Below, piece after piece: positions 37,076 to 48,322 of a stretch of 64,000 nt of DNA. The first letter of the stretch is position 1, and the number at the start of each line of letters is the position of its first letter. Below the pieces are notes generated by a model, which was not told the origin of the DNA, did no database searches, and saw only the letters and a list, made by a program, of their open reading frames with translations. A program made the position numbers and the translations under genes. Source of the DNA: Coffea arabica (Eukaryota; Streptophyta; Magnoliopsida; Gentianales; Rubiaceae); contig NC_092317.1 of NCBI RefSeq assembly GCF_036785885.1, forward strand, positions 6,078,501 through 6,142,500. Reading direction: 5' to 3'.

Positions 37076-37978
37076 GTTGGTTTTTTGGGGGCATAAACTA
37101 AGAAACAACACCTTAGTGTTGCAAAAAAAGCTTATAAGAGACTTCCATTGAAGGTGGAAAATGAGCTTATATTCTACATTCATCAACTCACTATTTATAG
37201 TGATTACATGAAACAAACTAGCAAAATATCCAACTAACAATTATCCTAAAAATCTCAACAAAATATAATCTTCTACTACTAGCAAATCTTATCTAAAATA
37301 TCTGTTAACAAACCAATATGATCTTTGGTTAACAAATATCCTTATTTTTCTAATAACTAAATTATTTTGATATTAAACATAATCTAGCAAAATATGTAGG
37401 AAAAGTTGCATATTCCAACAATCTGGAAAGCGAGAAATCGAGTGATTTTCCAGCAAGAAACGGCATCCTCTGTGAGAAATAATAGTTGCTCAAATTATTA
37501 ACACTATCAGGCATGTTGGTGCTTCGTGGAGACAGGTACCAAAAACCCATGACAACTGGAGATTGATTGCAGAGTGGGGAATCCCGGTAGTATGTTTTGA
37601 TAGATAGTGAAGTATGTATGGACAAGACAGGATCAGTAAGAGTACATAGCTAATGCAAAGATGGCCTTGATTCTTTCCATGAATAGAAATTGAACAGTTT
37701 TGCTCTCAAAAAAAGAAAAAAGAAAAAAAAGAGAGAGGTAGATATAACTCAATATGAATGGACTTTCCGGTACCTTCTTTATGAGTTTTTCCAGCTAATA
37801 ACATAACTTTAAGAGTAAGTAGACAATGGCAATAAAAGACGATCTTGAGCATAAGGAAATAAGAGAAGAAAAAGAACTCTTTAGCAAATAATTGAAGTTT
37901 AACAAGCTAGAAAGATTAAGCAAGAAACAAAGTTTAAGGTGTAGCTAGCTCTATAACGACTCTATCAATTCAACATAT
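37076..37978. other. Intergenic, AT-rich
   Basis: No gene seen. A purine run (AAAAAAGAAAAAAGAAAAAAAAGAGAGAG type) lies at about 37708-37738. Confidence 0.5.
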
Positions 37979-38266
37979 ATCCCTTCAATCAATTTAATCT
38001 TCAACCCATTTGATTTGAGTATTTACATCATGACGGCATATGCCCGTCTTTCCCGATGTTGTGTAGCATGAAGAAATTTTTTTTAATTTACTTGGAATAC
38101 TATACTCATATTTTGCTTTGACATCCCTTCAATCCATTTAAACTTCAATTCATTTGTTTTGAATCTTCACACATGAGGACATATACCGCCTTTCCCAATG
38201 TTGTATAACACGAAGAAATTTTTTGAACTTACTTCGAATACTATACTCGTATTTTGCTTTGACATG
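37979..38266. repeat. Two-copy tandem repeat, 144-bp unit
   Basis: Copies at 37979-38122 and 38123-38266 share the frame ATCCCTTCAATC-ATTTAA ... AATACTATACTC-TATTTTGCTTTGACAT, with roughly 80% identity by eye. Noncoding. Confidence 0.8.
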
Positions 38267-39368
38267 TGAATTATAAATTTGAAGTAATTTACTTGAATTT
38301 TTAACTTAAAAGTTAAGTAATAATAGGAGTGTCGATATAGTGATTTTTTTTGGATAAGTGGGAGGTCTTGAATTCAGACCTCCTACTTACAACTACGGGT
38401 GTTCATATTTCAGAAAAAAATCTAAAAATCAGCCGATCTAATTTAAATAGAATTTTCGAACAACGGAATTCAAAAAAATTGAAATATAATATTCGGTAAA
38501 ATGGTTTGGGAACAGATATTAAAAATATATTACTGAATTACCGATTACCAACCGAATTATTAAATTATTTATAATATTATATTATATATTTATTTATTAC
38601 TAAATATAAGATTAAATCTTAATCCTATTACTAAATACTGATTTGTAATTACTAATTAGCTAACTTAATTATAATTATATTTGGAATACAAATTTTGATG
38701 GAAGTTGGCATGTTGGACTTTAGTTTGACAATTAAATCTAGAATTCTTGTTCATTTCAATGTTGTTTAAGAATTGAGATTATGAGCTAGGGTTTAGGATT
38801 ATAAACCCCTTTTTTTTTGGCATATCATGTTTGTTTGAATTAAGTTGATTGAATTTTATTAAAAAATTCATGGGATATTATTTTGTTACAACAATTTTTT
38901 AGAAAAAAAATTAAAATATTTTAATTCACTATTGACATTTTTTATTTTAGATATTAACGAATTACTGATTTTTCGATCTAATTTACCAAACTAAAGTTTG
39001 AAAGATAATCAAATATTGGTCTTAAACAATCAAGTCCTTAAAAATTGGAATTTTTTTTAATCAAATTCAGGATTACTGGCTGATAGACATCCCTACTTAT
39101 AATTCCTGTCATTTTATTACCTCACTCAACCCTCCCCCTATCAATATAGTCTTCAATTTATTTTAATGGAAATTTTATGTGACTAAAATTGGCCCTTTCT
39201 CCAATCAAAATGGAATTAAATTGCTATTTTTAATTCACTTAAAATGTTAATTAACAGCTTTTTCAATTAAATATCCTTTATGCATTTGCAAAAATTGTTA
39301 AAGATAACTTAGATGAGAGACAAATATGTTTTGGCAAAATCATAACTCAATAAGGACCAAATTCGTAT

Positions 39369-39400
<32 letters not shown>

Positions 39401-39408
39401 TTTTTTTT
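38267..39408. other. Very AT-rich intergenic DNA
   Basis: No coding exon seen. The stretch ends in a TC dinucleotide run at 39371-39394 and a T-run to 39408, next to the MULE. Confidence 0.5.
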
Positions 39409-39980
39409 GAACGAATTGCGCGAAATGTCACTAAACTATTTCAAAGTGCCGGTTCTGGTCACTAAACTTTTTTATTAGCGCGAAATGTCACTGAACTAGT
39501 AAATCTATGCCGTTTTGGTCACTCCGTGTATTTGTGCCGTTAGGAGAGACGAAAAATCACTTTTTAAGGGGTAATTTCGTCTACACAATGGTTAAAAAAT
39601 TTATGCCCTCATTCTTTTTCACCCACAACCATCCATCACCTACATTGCCACCCACCGCCATCACCTCCACCTCCACTCTCCTTCCTTTCCCTTTTTCTTT
39701 CTTCTTCCTCCTCCTCCCTCTTTCACCATTTGTAACAAAGAACACCCTTTATCATTACTTACCTTTCCTTACATTATTTATCATTACTTACCCTTTATCG
39801 GTCAAGAGCACGAAACTAACCTTTCATTGGATGATCGATGGACAGTATATGCACAGGACTCACGAAACTAACCCACAAGAAAAACGGCAGCAAAGCAGAA
39901 ATTCAACTAGACAGGATTATTGCTCTGATGCAGAAAGGTCAAGAGCCAGGACTGAAAAAACGAGGGTGCAAATTACTAAC

Positions 39981-40262
39981 CTCAGTTCTGATTGTCCGCC
40001 TATTCAGGAAAGGGCCAAGAGGGAAAGGAAACCCAGTGATATTGAAGTAGAACCTTCCGCCACTGCTACCACTCGTGCTGCTGATGGCTTTTCCGGAAGC
40101 AACTACCAAATTGACATTCTTGATTACTTTGGGTTTTAATTGAAAAGATAAGCCATTTAAAGGTGACCCACCAAGGAAAGCAGTAGTGTTTGATTCTCCT
40201 GAAGATGAATGATTTAGCAATAAAGTGGACTTCGGCGAGGTCAAATTGATGCCTGCCACCAT
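39981..40262 (-). pseudogene. Captured exon 1 of a plastid-type DUF4336 protein
   Basis: The minus strand opens with MVAGINLTSPKSTLLLNHSS and runs 94 codons to GSSGGRFYFNITGFPFP, then LGPFLNRRTIRTE. It ends exactly at a splice donor, GAG/GTTAGT, at 39980. The FPLGPFLNRRTIRTE block is, from memory, the start of the plant DUF4336 family, and the Ser/Thr-rich N-terminus fits a plastid transit peptide. The downstream exons are missing: intron-like sequence continues to about 39800 and is cut by the MULE end region. This is the signature of a genomic gene fragment captured by a MULE. The frame is still open. Confidence 0.6.
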
Positions 40263-40379
40263 TTTCAAATAAAATTTCCTCCCACGCTCCCACTCCCCAA
40301 ATTAGTGCCAAATTAGCGTCAGCTCAGGTGAGGCAACGCAAGAGTTGCAAATCTAAATTGTGGCCGGATACAGAGTAAG

Positions 40380-40900
40380 GAAGGAAAAAGCTTCGGATAG
40401 AAAACTTGAAAGAGGGCCAGAGGTTTTTCAGCTAAGAAGAAATGGGAAAAACGAACGAAGTAAAAACAAGAAAAGCAGAGGAGGAGCTGCGGAGGAATTG
40501 GAAAACAGAGGATGAAGAAAAGAGGTCTGGACGAAGGACGAGAGAAAGAGGGGAAAGAGCATCAGCGCATCTCTTTTGCCGCTGCTGTTCGTTTTTGCGC
40601 TCACCGCCACTGAAGCCGCCGCCGCTCGAAGGAAGCCGCCATCACCTCCCCAGAATCCTCCATCATCGTCGTCTGCAAATCTTCAATCGAACAGATGTGG
40701 TAAGTCCTCTTTCCCCTTCAACCGAACAAATTCTGTTTTCTCCTCAAGCTTAGACCTATAAGAATCTCAAAACCGAGATTAGCTTATTGTGATTTGTATG
40801 TTGATTGTACGCAATTTTGTGTATACATGCTTTCTGTGTTGTTTGGGATTGAATGTCTTTATGTTTCTTACCAATTCTTGGGCTGATTAACTTCAAATTG
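40380..40900 (+). other. Leader-like segment inside the MULE
   Basis: On the plus strand this is purine-rich, then a CCGCCGCC/CATCACCTCC-rich stretch, then CAGATGTG followed by GTAAGTCC, a strong splice donor, at about 40698. It looks like an untranslated first exon with the start of its intron, a second captured fragment or the leader of a transcript running toward the mtSSB gene. No protein is recognised. Confidence 0.35.
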
Positions 40901-41443
40901 AACAAAAGAATCGGTGAAATTTCTTATGCTCATTTGGTGTTCGACGAAATGCCTAGCTAAAAGTTCTTATTGAAAGATGCTTTATTTGCAATTTTTTTTC
41001 TTTCCTCGTGGAAAAAATCGGTTAAGTTGGTCAATTCGCTTCCTCACGTTTGAGAAATTTTGATGCATTGCTGTCTTCCGTTTTTCCGTCTCTCATGATT
41101 ATGTAAAAGCTTCAAGGAAAAGGCTGTGCAGACAAATTTGCCCCTCAAAAAGTTGATTTCCGTCTCTCCTAACGGCACAAATATACGGAGTGACCAAAAC
41201 GGTATAGATTTACTAGTTCAGTGACATTTCGCGCTAATAAAAAAGTTTAGTGACCAGAACCGGCACTTTGAAATAGTTTAGTGACATTTCGCGCAATTCG
41301 CTCTTTTTTTTTTGGTAAGGTAAAAAAAAAAAAAATTATTAAGATAAAAAATAAAAGGGTTTAAGAATAGAAGGGTTAAAGGGATAAGGATTTCATTTCA
41401 ATTTCCCCCAAATTTTAGCAGATCATTTCTTTTCTCTTCATCA

Positions 41444-43957
41444 ATGGCGTCTTCACTCTCAAGGACACTTTGCCGTAGACTTCTTCTCTCAAACCCCAGA
41501 TCAAAGCCCTCGACTTTCTCTTATTCCTTCTGCTCAAAAAGCTTTTCTTTTGTGGACGCCTCCTCAGAGTCGGACGAACCCTCCACTGTCAATTCGGCCC
41601 ATTCCGATGCTGAGTCAGCGGCCCCCTCTTCATTTTCTGTTTCTTCCTCAGACTCAACTAAGCAGCAGCGCGTCATTCGGAGTCGTCCCCTCGAAAATGG
41701 GTTGGATGTTGGCATTTACAAGGTCCAATTTTTGCTGAACATTTCTGAATTTGTTTTTTTTTTGGAATTTATTGTCATGGTAATAACTGTTAGAATAGTT
41801 TCAAAGTTTAATTTGTTTTTACATGTCGACAGTAATCTTGTCTTCTTGTTTTTTCTGTAATGTATAAAAATTGTTGTGCGTTTTTGGTGGGGTTACTTTG
41901 CACAAAATTTTGTTAGACAGGATGAAATTCTTATTAGTTTATAATGAAAATTACTAGCAGGTCAAAGATTAGAATTTTATTAGGATCTGACTGAAAGTTT
42001 GTGTCAGGGCAAGATTGAACTTTTATTATGTTCTAACTGATATTTTTTGTTTGTTTATACGGGGAAATTTTGAAAATTTTTTTTGTTTCTTTTCAAATTT
42101 GGCGTGTGTTTCCCCCCGCCCCCCCCCCCCCCCCCCCCCCCCCCAGATTGATCAGGAGTTTAGTTTGTAAGGGAATTTTTTTTGAAAAAAGCTTATAAAA
42201 TGTTCTTTTGAATTCTTTGGATTAAGAGGAATTTTGCATGTACAAAACGAAGCTGATTTGCATCCGTAACTCTATGATGTATGTGGAACAGGCTGTATTG
42301 ATTGGTCTGGTGGGGCAGGCTCCTCTTCAGAAGAAGTTAAGGAATGGGAAGGCAGTCACTATGCTGTCACTTGGGACAGGTGGGATTCGGAACAATAGGA
42401 GGCCATTTGATAATGAGGAGCCTAGAGAATTTGCAGATAGGTGTGCAGTTCAATGGCACAGGGTTGCAGTTTACCCTGAGAGGTTAGGAGCGCTAACTGT
42501 GAAGCATGCAGTACCAGGGTGAGCCTGTTTGGATTTATTTAGGCTTCTGTGATTGACATTTTGCAAAGGTTATGGCTCTTAAGTGTTGAAATTCTAAAAG
42601 TTATTGCATATAACATGTCAAACTCTTGTGTATACTAACATGAACTTTTAATTCAATTGAAAGTGGTGAAAAGAGACTTAGAATCCAAATTAATGAACCT
42701 TGGATTATGTCCTGCGTTCTGCTGGTTTCTGAGAAATGACAATCTCATAATTGGGAATTTAATACTAAAGTGAGTCAGTTCTGTAGATTACTTGGCAGAC
42801 CACCAAATTAGATGGTTTATGTTGCGGTTCAAGAATTTCACTTTTTTTTTTTTCAATTTGTTGGTGTTTGTACACCAAATCCTGCTCCGTAAGTCTTACC
42901 CCTTTAGTTGTACTATTTGTATTGATACAAACTGGTGGTCCTTGGGCATTGTTACTATGTTTAATCAGTCTACTTTCTTATCATAGTTGATTTATTAAAG
43001 ATTGTAGCCTATGGAGATATACATTGGCTGTTTTTCTCTGTTCTCTCTCTCTCTCTCTGTGTTTCTTTCTACTGAGTTAGCTTTGAGCACGATTTGCCCT
43101 GCACTTATACTCATCAGCATGCACTGTTCTTCACTTAACAACCATGAGCATCCCTTGCTCCCACGTGTTAGTGCATCAATCAATTGCTCACTTTCTTTTG
43201 AGTTATGGTTATATCCTTAATGTTATTGATGTTTGCATCACCTCACAGATCAGTCTTGTACGTGGAAGGAAATCTGGAGACTAAGATATTTAATGATCCG
43301 ATAACTGGTCTAGTTCGACGTATACGAGAGATTGCAATACGCCGAAATGGTAAGTTTATCACCGTGTTCCCACATACTATCATAATTGCACTGTTGTTAG
43401 TTATAGTGCTTGTCTCCAGAAACAAGAAACTATGTTTATTGAAGGTACAGTATCAATTCAATCTGTTTTATTTTCTGATTTCATGTTGGTAAACTACATA
43501 TTTCTGTACTTATATTGATGCTGTTTTTTCAGCTATTTGCCGCTTGGTGATTTTTTTTTTAACGATGTTTGAAAGAAATTTTATGTATGTTAGACTATGG
43601 TGTCTCATCTCTTCTGATGCCAAAATATGAAAGCATTTGGTCACTTGAAAACCTGACTAGACTGTTTGCATGACTGCTTAATGAATAGGATATACAGTAT
43701 CTGTTAACAGATACAAATGGAGCACTCCAATTTTGCTTTTCAATTGATCTATTCCTATAAAGTTACATGTATAAAGCTTGTTCTGTCAATGAATTTTTGG
43801 AAGTTTCATTTAGTACCCAAAAAAAAAATGGTGAAACACTGATAATATGGTGAACTCTGGTTATGTGGGTCTTGTAGGTCGGCTGGTGTTTTTGGGACAA
43901 GGAAGTGATAACCAGAAACCATCACAAGGAGATCTGAGAAGTGTTGGCTATTATTAA
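41444..43957 (+). CDS. MTSSB: Mitochondrial single-stranded DNA-binding protein
   Basis: Four exons: 41444-41722, 42292-42518, 43249-43349 and 43878-43957, giving 228 aa with all phases kept. The N-terminus (MASSLSRTLCRRLLLSNPRS) is Arg/Ser-rich, as in mitochondrial presequences, followed by a Ser-rich linker. From residue 94 the OB fold of bacterial-type SSB runs: AVLIGLVGQAPLQKKLRNGK, VTMLSLGT, CAVQWHRVAVYPERLG, LYVEGNLETKIFNDPITG, IREIAIRRNGRLVFLG. The C-terminus is DLRSVGYY. The product coats single-stranded mitochondrial DNA in replication and recombination. Intron 1 contains a run of about 28 C at 42117-42144. The start codon is only about 140 bp from the right end of the MULE, so the promoter may lie within that element. 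Confidence 0.92.
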
Positions 43958-44740
43958 AGCGAATCAAGTGTGAAAGCAATGGGAGGCTCTTTGAGAGAGT
44001 ATTTTAAAACACTCTTGTAATTATGTTTGAGCATTGCTTAGGGAGGAGATTTGGGATGGCCAGATCAAGTCTGATTAAGAAATTGTACTATTTGTCTTGC
44101 TAATCTTGATGTCCCTTGCTGAAGTAGTCTGTGGTTGTTAGTGGGAGAATATATTCCGAGCATTGCTTATGGTCGCGTTTGATAGCCAGTTTACTTGTTA
44201 GTTGGAAAAGTACTTGCCTTGGAATATTGAAGTAGCTCTCTCTGTCTCTCGTTTATTGATGCTGGTATTTCTTATGCTCATAGATCGTTTAACTGTGTTA
44301 TTCCGCAAATCAATAGGGATATTCTTGCAATAATCTGTTGGTGTTACTCCCAAGAGGGAGAGAAGTGGTGAATGTGGTAGAGACATTAGAATGGTAGAAG
44401 AAAGCAATGATGTCTGGAACTAATTTACGAAGGGGCAGCCATTCTTTCTGCTGTACTTGTTGTTCCTTGTGTGTTGTGTGTTATACATTGTTGGGGAGAT
44501 GGAGAGACTTATTTAGCAGTATACCTGGCAATGGAGTAATCTTATTGTGATATCAATTCATTGTCATATTTTAGCTCGATAGTAGACTGGATTCTAATAA
44601 TCAGATCCAAATGAAGTTGAGTTCTAGTTTCAAGAATGGACAATAGGCAAGCGCACAAGTATTTGGAATTCAGGTGTTCAGTTTTTCGAGCCAGCTTTGA
44701 TGGCAGTCGCACTCTTTTAATGCATATAATTGCACTCAGT
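43958..44740. other. 3' region of mtSSB and U6 upstream flank
   Basis: Probably contains the mtSSB 3' untranslated region; nothing else recognised. Confidence 0.5.
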
Positions 44741-44783
44741 TCCCACATCGCCTGCGATCAGAAAAGCCAAGCAGGTTATATTT
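44741..44783 (+). promoter_or_regulatory. Plant snRNA promoter: USE and TATA
   Basis: USE core TCCCACATCG lies at 44741-44750 and a TATA-like TTATATTT at 44776-44783. The transcript start is at 44805. The 25-bp gap between the two boxes is the spacing plants use for RNA polymerase III snRNA genes; polymerase II snRNA genes use about 10 bp more. Confidence 0.85.
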
Positions 44784-44804
44784 GCTCTTCATGCAGCTTT
44801 GGAC

Positions 44805-44909
44805 GTCCCTTCGAAGACATCCGATAAAATTGGAACGAAATAGAGAAGATTAGCATGGTCCCTTGGCAAGGATGACACGCACAAATCGAGAAATGGTCCA
44901 AATTCTTTT
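44805..44909 (+). ncRNA. U6: U6 spliceosomal snRNA, variant copy
   Basis: Begins GTCCCTTCG and contains ACATCCGATAAAATTGGAAC, AGAGAAGATTAGCATGG, CAAGGATGACACGC and ACAAATCGAGAAATGGTCCA; it ends in a TTTT terminator at 44906-44909. Against plant U6 as I remember it, there are changes in the 5' stem (CGAAGAC for CGGGGAC), in ACAGAGA (ATAGAGA here) and in the internal stem region (GTCCCTTGGC for GCCCCTGCGC). The AGC triad is kept. The promoter is complete, but changes in catalytic and stem positions suggest a diverged or non-functional copy. Standard U6 genes are dispersed singly, as here. Confidence 0.85.
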
Positions 44910-45044
44910 GGGCTATTGTGCAGTCAGTGTCGAATTCAATTACCCGGCTCTTCTGTGATGATCGTGGGCCATGATGCATTGTGTCATATGTTCTGCCACT
45001 TTGGACCGCTCTGTTCATCAACACTCTTTGCATGCGCCAAATTC

Positions 45045-45079
<35 letters not shown>

Positions 45080-45355
45080 TAGAAAAACTAAGTTTTGCCT
45101 TAATCAACAGAAAGAGTTATTGAATTTCACTGTCGATGTGAGAATTATATCAGTGAGCTAGTCGTAAGAACTCTTGTAAGCGATTTGTAATATCAAAAGC
45201 ATGTTTTATGGCGACTTCAAGTTTGGACTAAAAAGCATGAGCCAGTTAGAATTGACAAAATGGACTATCATTAGCAATAGCTGAAGTGGCAATAGCAGGA
45301 ATTATCCCACTGCAAATTTGAAAGTCCTCATGTAGTTTTCAATGTGCAAAAACTG
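44910..45355. other. Intergenic with a long T-run
   Basis: Contains an uninterrupted run of about 30 T at 45049-45078. No gene seen. Confidence 0.5.
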
Positions 45356-45356
45356 T

Positions 45357-47140
45357 CATCATGTTAAGTTAAAAGCTAGATCAAGTCCCTTTGAATCTCA
45401 TTCTGGTGCATAACAATGGGTACTCACATGCAAGGAGTGGAGTAAATATTCTATAGCACTTATATAGCTTCACCCTCAAAAAATAAAAACCTTCCACAGG
45501 ATCAAGCAAACATAGAAAACAAGCTGATTTATCATTCACTTGTTTAGCAATTCTTTTTCTCAACAACTGTAAAAAGAGGGAAAATAGCCCAGCTACGGGA
45601 CGTCTCATAGCCTGTTCTGTATTGAAGCCAATGAAAAGTTGTACTATTGAGAGAACTGACCAAACTTGAGCAGAAAAAATTTCCCTTCATCCCATCATTG
45701 CGATACCAAATACCCAAACGGATTTTATCTTAATCATTTAACTGACGAAATTTGTAGATTAAGCAAAACAACAATTATAATAATTAATCAAGAAATAAAT
45801 GATATAAACCTGATTTATTCACCACTGCCACTACTCTCAGAGTCTTCTGGGACAAAGGAACACTTTAATACACTTGATATCTTCATACTTAACAACTGCT
45901 GGAGACAAAGAATGGAGCAGGAACAATAATTGCTCATTTGAGGACAAAAAGTTTTCTTCAGCAAAATAAGTCAAGGGGTTTTATTTTCCTTCCCATGAAC
46001 ATACCTCATTTGCCTAACATTCAAATAATTGCTCTCAAAGGTAGAAACTAATATACCACCTATATCCTCTATCAACCACACAAAAACAGAATTGCTATAG
46101 ATAAATAGAAAAACTGAATTCAAATACAAAATTTATTAAAAAAAAAGTGATACGTACCACTTAAAAAGCCATATAAAATCAATTCCCCAAATAGAAATCA
46201 ATCAAAGATTAAACTCAAATTTTAAAAATTCAATGAAAAAAAAGAGAATCTTTGAGCACAAACACCAGCTACAAAAGTGCTCACAATCTAGAAAACAAAG
46301 AAATGAAAATTTGAAAGAAACAAATAAGACAAAACTTAGGGTAAGAACAAAATTTTGTAAAATACAAGAGAGGAAGTAATGAATCTGGGTAGTCTCGCCA
46401 AGATGCATGCCCATGTGTCTGTGAAAGTGAACGAAGGGTGGTGCGATTGAATAGAAGAGGCAGGAATTGCTAGATAATTGTTGATGAGCTGAGGGAATTT
46501 TTTGTCTTTTAACCATCGGCTCTCTACGCTCTATTGTTGTCCCAGATTAACACTAGAGCTGTGAAAGATGAAGATGATGACACAACAGGTAAATTTACCT
46601 CCATGCTTGGTCTGTGCAGAAAAGGAGTATACAATGGAAGAGAAGCAATTTGTGGACAATTGGGAGATCGGAGTGGGGAGACAGAGTGACAACAATGGAA
46701 GGTTAGAGGAGAGAATGGAATTGCTAGGATGTTTGTCAAGTTCACGGCAAAAGCCACTGGAATTGTTAAAACTTACAAGATAACCAGTCCATTATCTAAC
46801 CAAAAGATGAAGATGCCCCAAAAAATTCAACAAATCCACAATAATACCGCAACAGTCTCAGCAGCCAACCAGAGATCAAATTAGATGATGAAATCAATTG
46901 ATAACCAAATAACCACAGCAACTGCTTTAAATTACCAAATAACCAAATCCGGTCAAAATAAGTGGCCCAGTCAAAATAATTGAGCATCTAAATTGGAATT
47001 CAATTGACAATCCAATTCCACTCATTCTCATCTTTACAATATTAAGGATATATATACTAGTTATTGAGCATCATGCCTAGACAGTGTGGAATGGCATATA
47101 GATTTATAACCGCAAACTGCAGAAACATACAACTAAAAAA
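45357..47140. other. Unassigned part of duplication copy 1
   Basis: Several short minus-strand frames (45381-45608, 46202-46516, 46524-46757, 46796-46987) are present and repeat in copy 2. None shows a known domain. Splice-like signals near 45920-46095 leave open a small unrecognised gene. Confidence 0.4.
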
Positions 47141-48322
47141 TTACTGTGCAAAGCCACAGCTTCTCCATTCTGGCTTGCTAATCTGCTTTAACTGCAGCTT
47201 TAAAGCTATTCAACATGTATTGCAAGAGATGCACAAACTTCATGTAAAAACTACAATCATAACCAAAAGCAAAATTACATTGTCATTTCAAAATTTCTCC
47301 TTATCCATTAATCCATGTAAGCAAGAGCAGGATCCTTGTAAATCTCCTCTATAACCCATTTTGGGGGGAGAAAATCTAAACAACGAAATGCCAGACAATA
47401 ATTTGTAAACGTACCTCATTTGGTCCCCGTCTGGTGTTCACGAAGGCGCCGACGGCGAATACAGCGGCTATGAAGAGTAAAACCCCATATATCGTTAAAT
47501 CTTTGGTTGCAGTTGTTGATCTTTTCCTGCAACTTTGTAACCTCAAGCTGCATTTCCATTTGCTTGGCGCTCAAATTGGCAACTTCCAACGCTTTAACTG
47601 CCGTGGCACGGGCCTCCCTATCCAGCATCTGCTCCAATTTCTTTTGCAATAACACGAGACCTGTGGCGATTGATCCCGTGACGACCGATGATAAAGCTAA
47701 ATCGCCAAGGTTAATGTCAGTCTCGCCTGGGGCTGAGGTTGGGGTTTGGGTTGCAGGGGTCGGGGTCCCGGTCCCGGTCCCGGACCGGGATTGGGTAGGG
47801 GTCGGGGTCGGGGTCCCGGTCCCGGACGTAGGGGTCGGGACCGGGAATTGGGTAGGGATCGGGATCGGTGTGGAGGTCACGGTTGGGGTCGGGTCAGCCA
47901 CAGAAATGGGGGTGGATTGGGACTCGACGGTTGAAAACCGTCTTCTCACCTCTGTAAATCTGGGAACAACATTTGGATGGCAGTAAATGATACTGGTAGC
48001 GAGAAAAATAGGCGTGAAAACAAGATTTAACAAGTAAACTAAACTTATAACAAGTTTTCATTTGATGTCCGGAACTCTAATTTTAGTAGGTTTAAAGCGT
48101 GACCGATGTCTTCCATCACATATTTGCTTGCTGTAAATATAATATGAATGAGACTTTGCATCTCTGTACACCGATCGTGTAATCTTGAACTCTTGATTAC
48201 TTGAACTAAACAAATGAAAACTTGTTCTGAGTTTAGTTTACTTGTTGACGCTCCGCAGAAATTTAATAGCTTAGAGAAAGTTGTGCAGACATTTACCTGA
48301 TTTTTGCTTTGCCAATCCACAT
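47141..48322 (-). pseudogene. Mitochondrial coiled-coil membrane protein gene, copy 1 (frameshifted)
   Basis: Model on the minus strand: exon 1 48322-48297, exon 2 47992-47415, exon 3 47191-47141 (exon 3 tentative). The N-terminus MWIGKAKISIIYCHPN followed by RRRFSTVES looks like a mitochondrial presequence with a cleavage site. Then come a Pro-Thr repeat tract, a short hydrophobic helix (VVTGSIATGLVLL), a coiled coil (KKLEQMLDREARATAVKALE onward, to about 60 residues) and, in copy 2, a membrane segment. Exon 2 here has one extra A in GTAAAACCCC (near 47482) relative to copy 2. That shifts the frame and replaces the membrane segment with a short basic tail. Exon 2 also carries 48 extra bases in the Pro-Thr tract. 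The gene family is not recognised. Confidence 0.6.

Larger units (their letters stand above)
39409..41303. mobile_element. Pack-MULE-like element with long terminal inverted repeats
   Basis: Left terminal repeat about 39409-39590 (starts GAACGAATTGCGCGAAATGT); right about 41128-41303 (minus strand starts GAGCGAATTGCGCGAAATGT). The pair matches over about 176 bp. Each arm contains two copies of GCGCGAAATGTCACT-AACT in tandem. The element is flanked by T-runs (before 39409 and from 41304), compatible with a 9-bp all-T target duplication, though that cannot be proven in homopolymer. Long G-starting terminal repeats with 9-bp target duplications are typical of Mutator-like elements. No transposase is present; the interior carries host-like gene fragments. 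Confidence 0.75.

Noticed and set aside
39507-40139. 210-codon plus-strand frame across the MULE terminal repeat
   Set aside because: It overlaps the terminal inverted repeat and the antisense of the captured exon; low-complexity and no domain.
40442-40753. Plus-strand frame inside the MULE as a protein gene
   Set aside because: Purine-rich start and CCGCC-rich end look like leader DNA, and the frame runs through a strong splice donor.
44805-44909. U6 as a retrotransposed pseudogene
   Set aside because: A complete USE and TATA at correct spacing lie upstream, which retroposed snRNA copies lack; the nearby T-run is over 130 bp away.
46006-46095. Short minus-strand open frame (WLIEDIGGILVSTFESNYLN) as an exon
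   Set aside because: Upstream and downstream joins run quickly into stops in every phase I tried, so it is not annotated as coding.
47507-47986. 159-codon plus-strand frame rich in Val-Gly
   Set aside because: It is the antisense of the Pro-Thr repeat tract in the minus-strand coiled-coil gene; the same shadow appears at 60429-60932.
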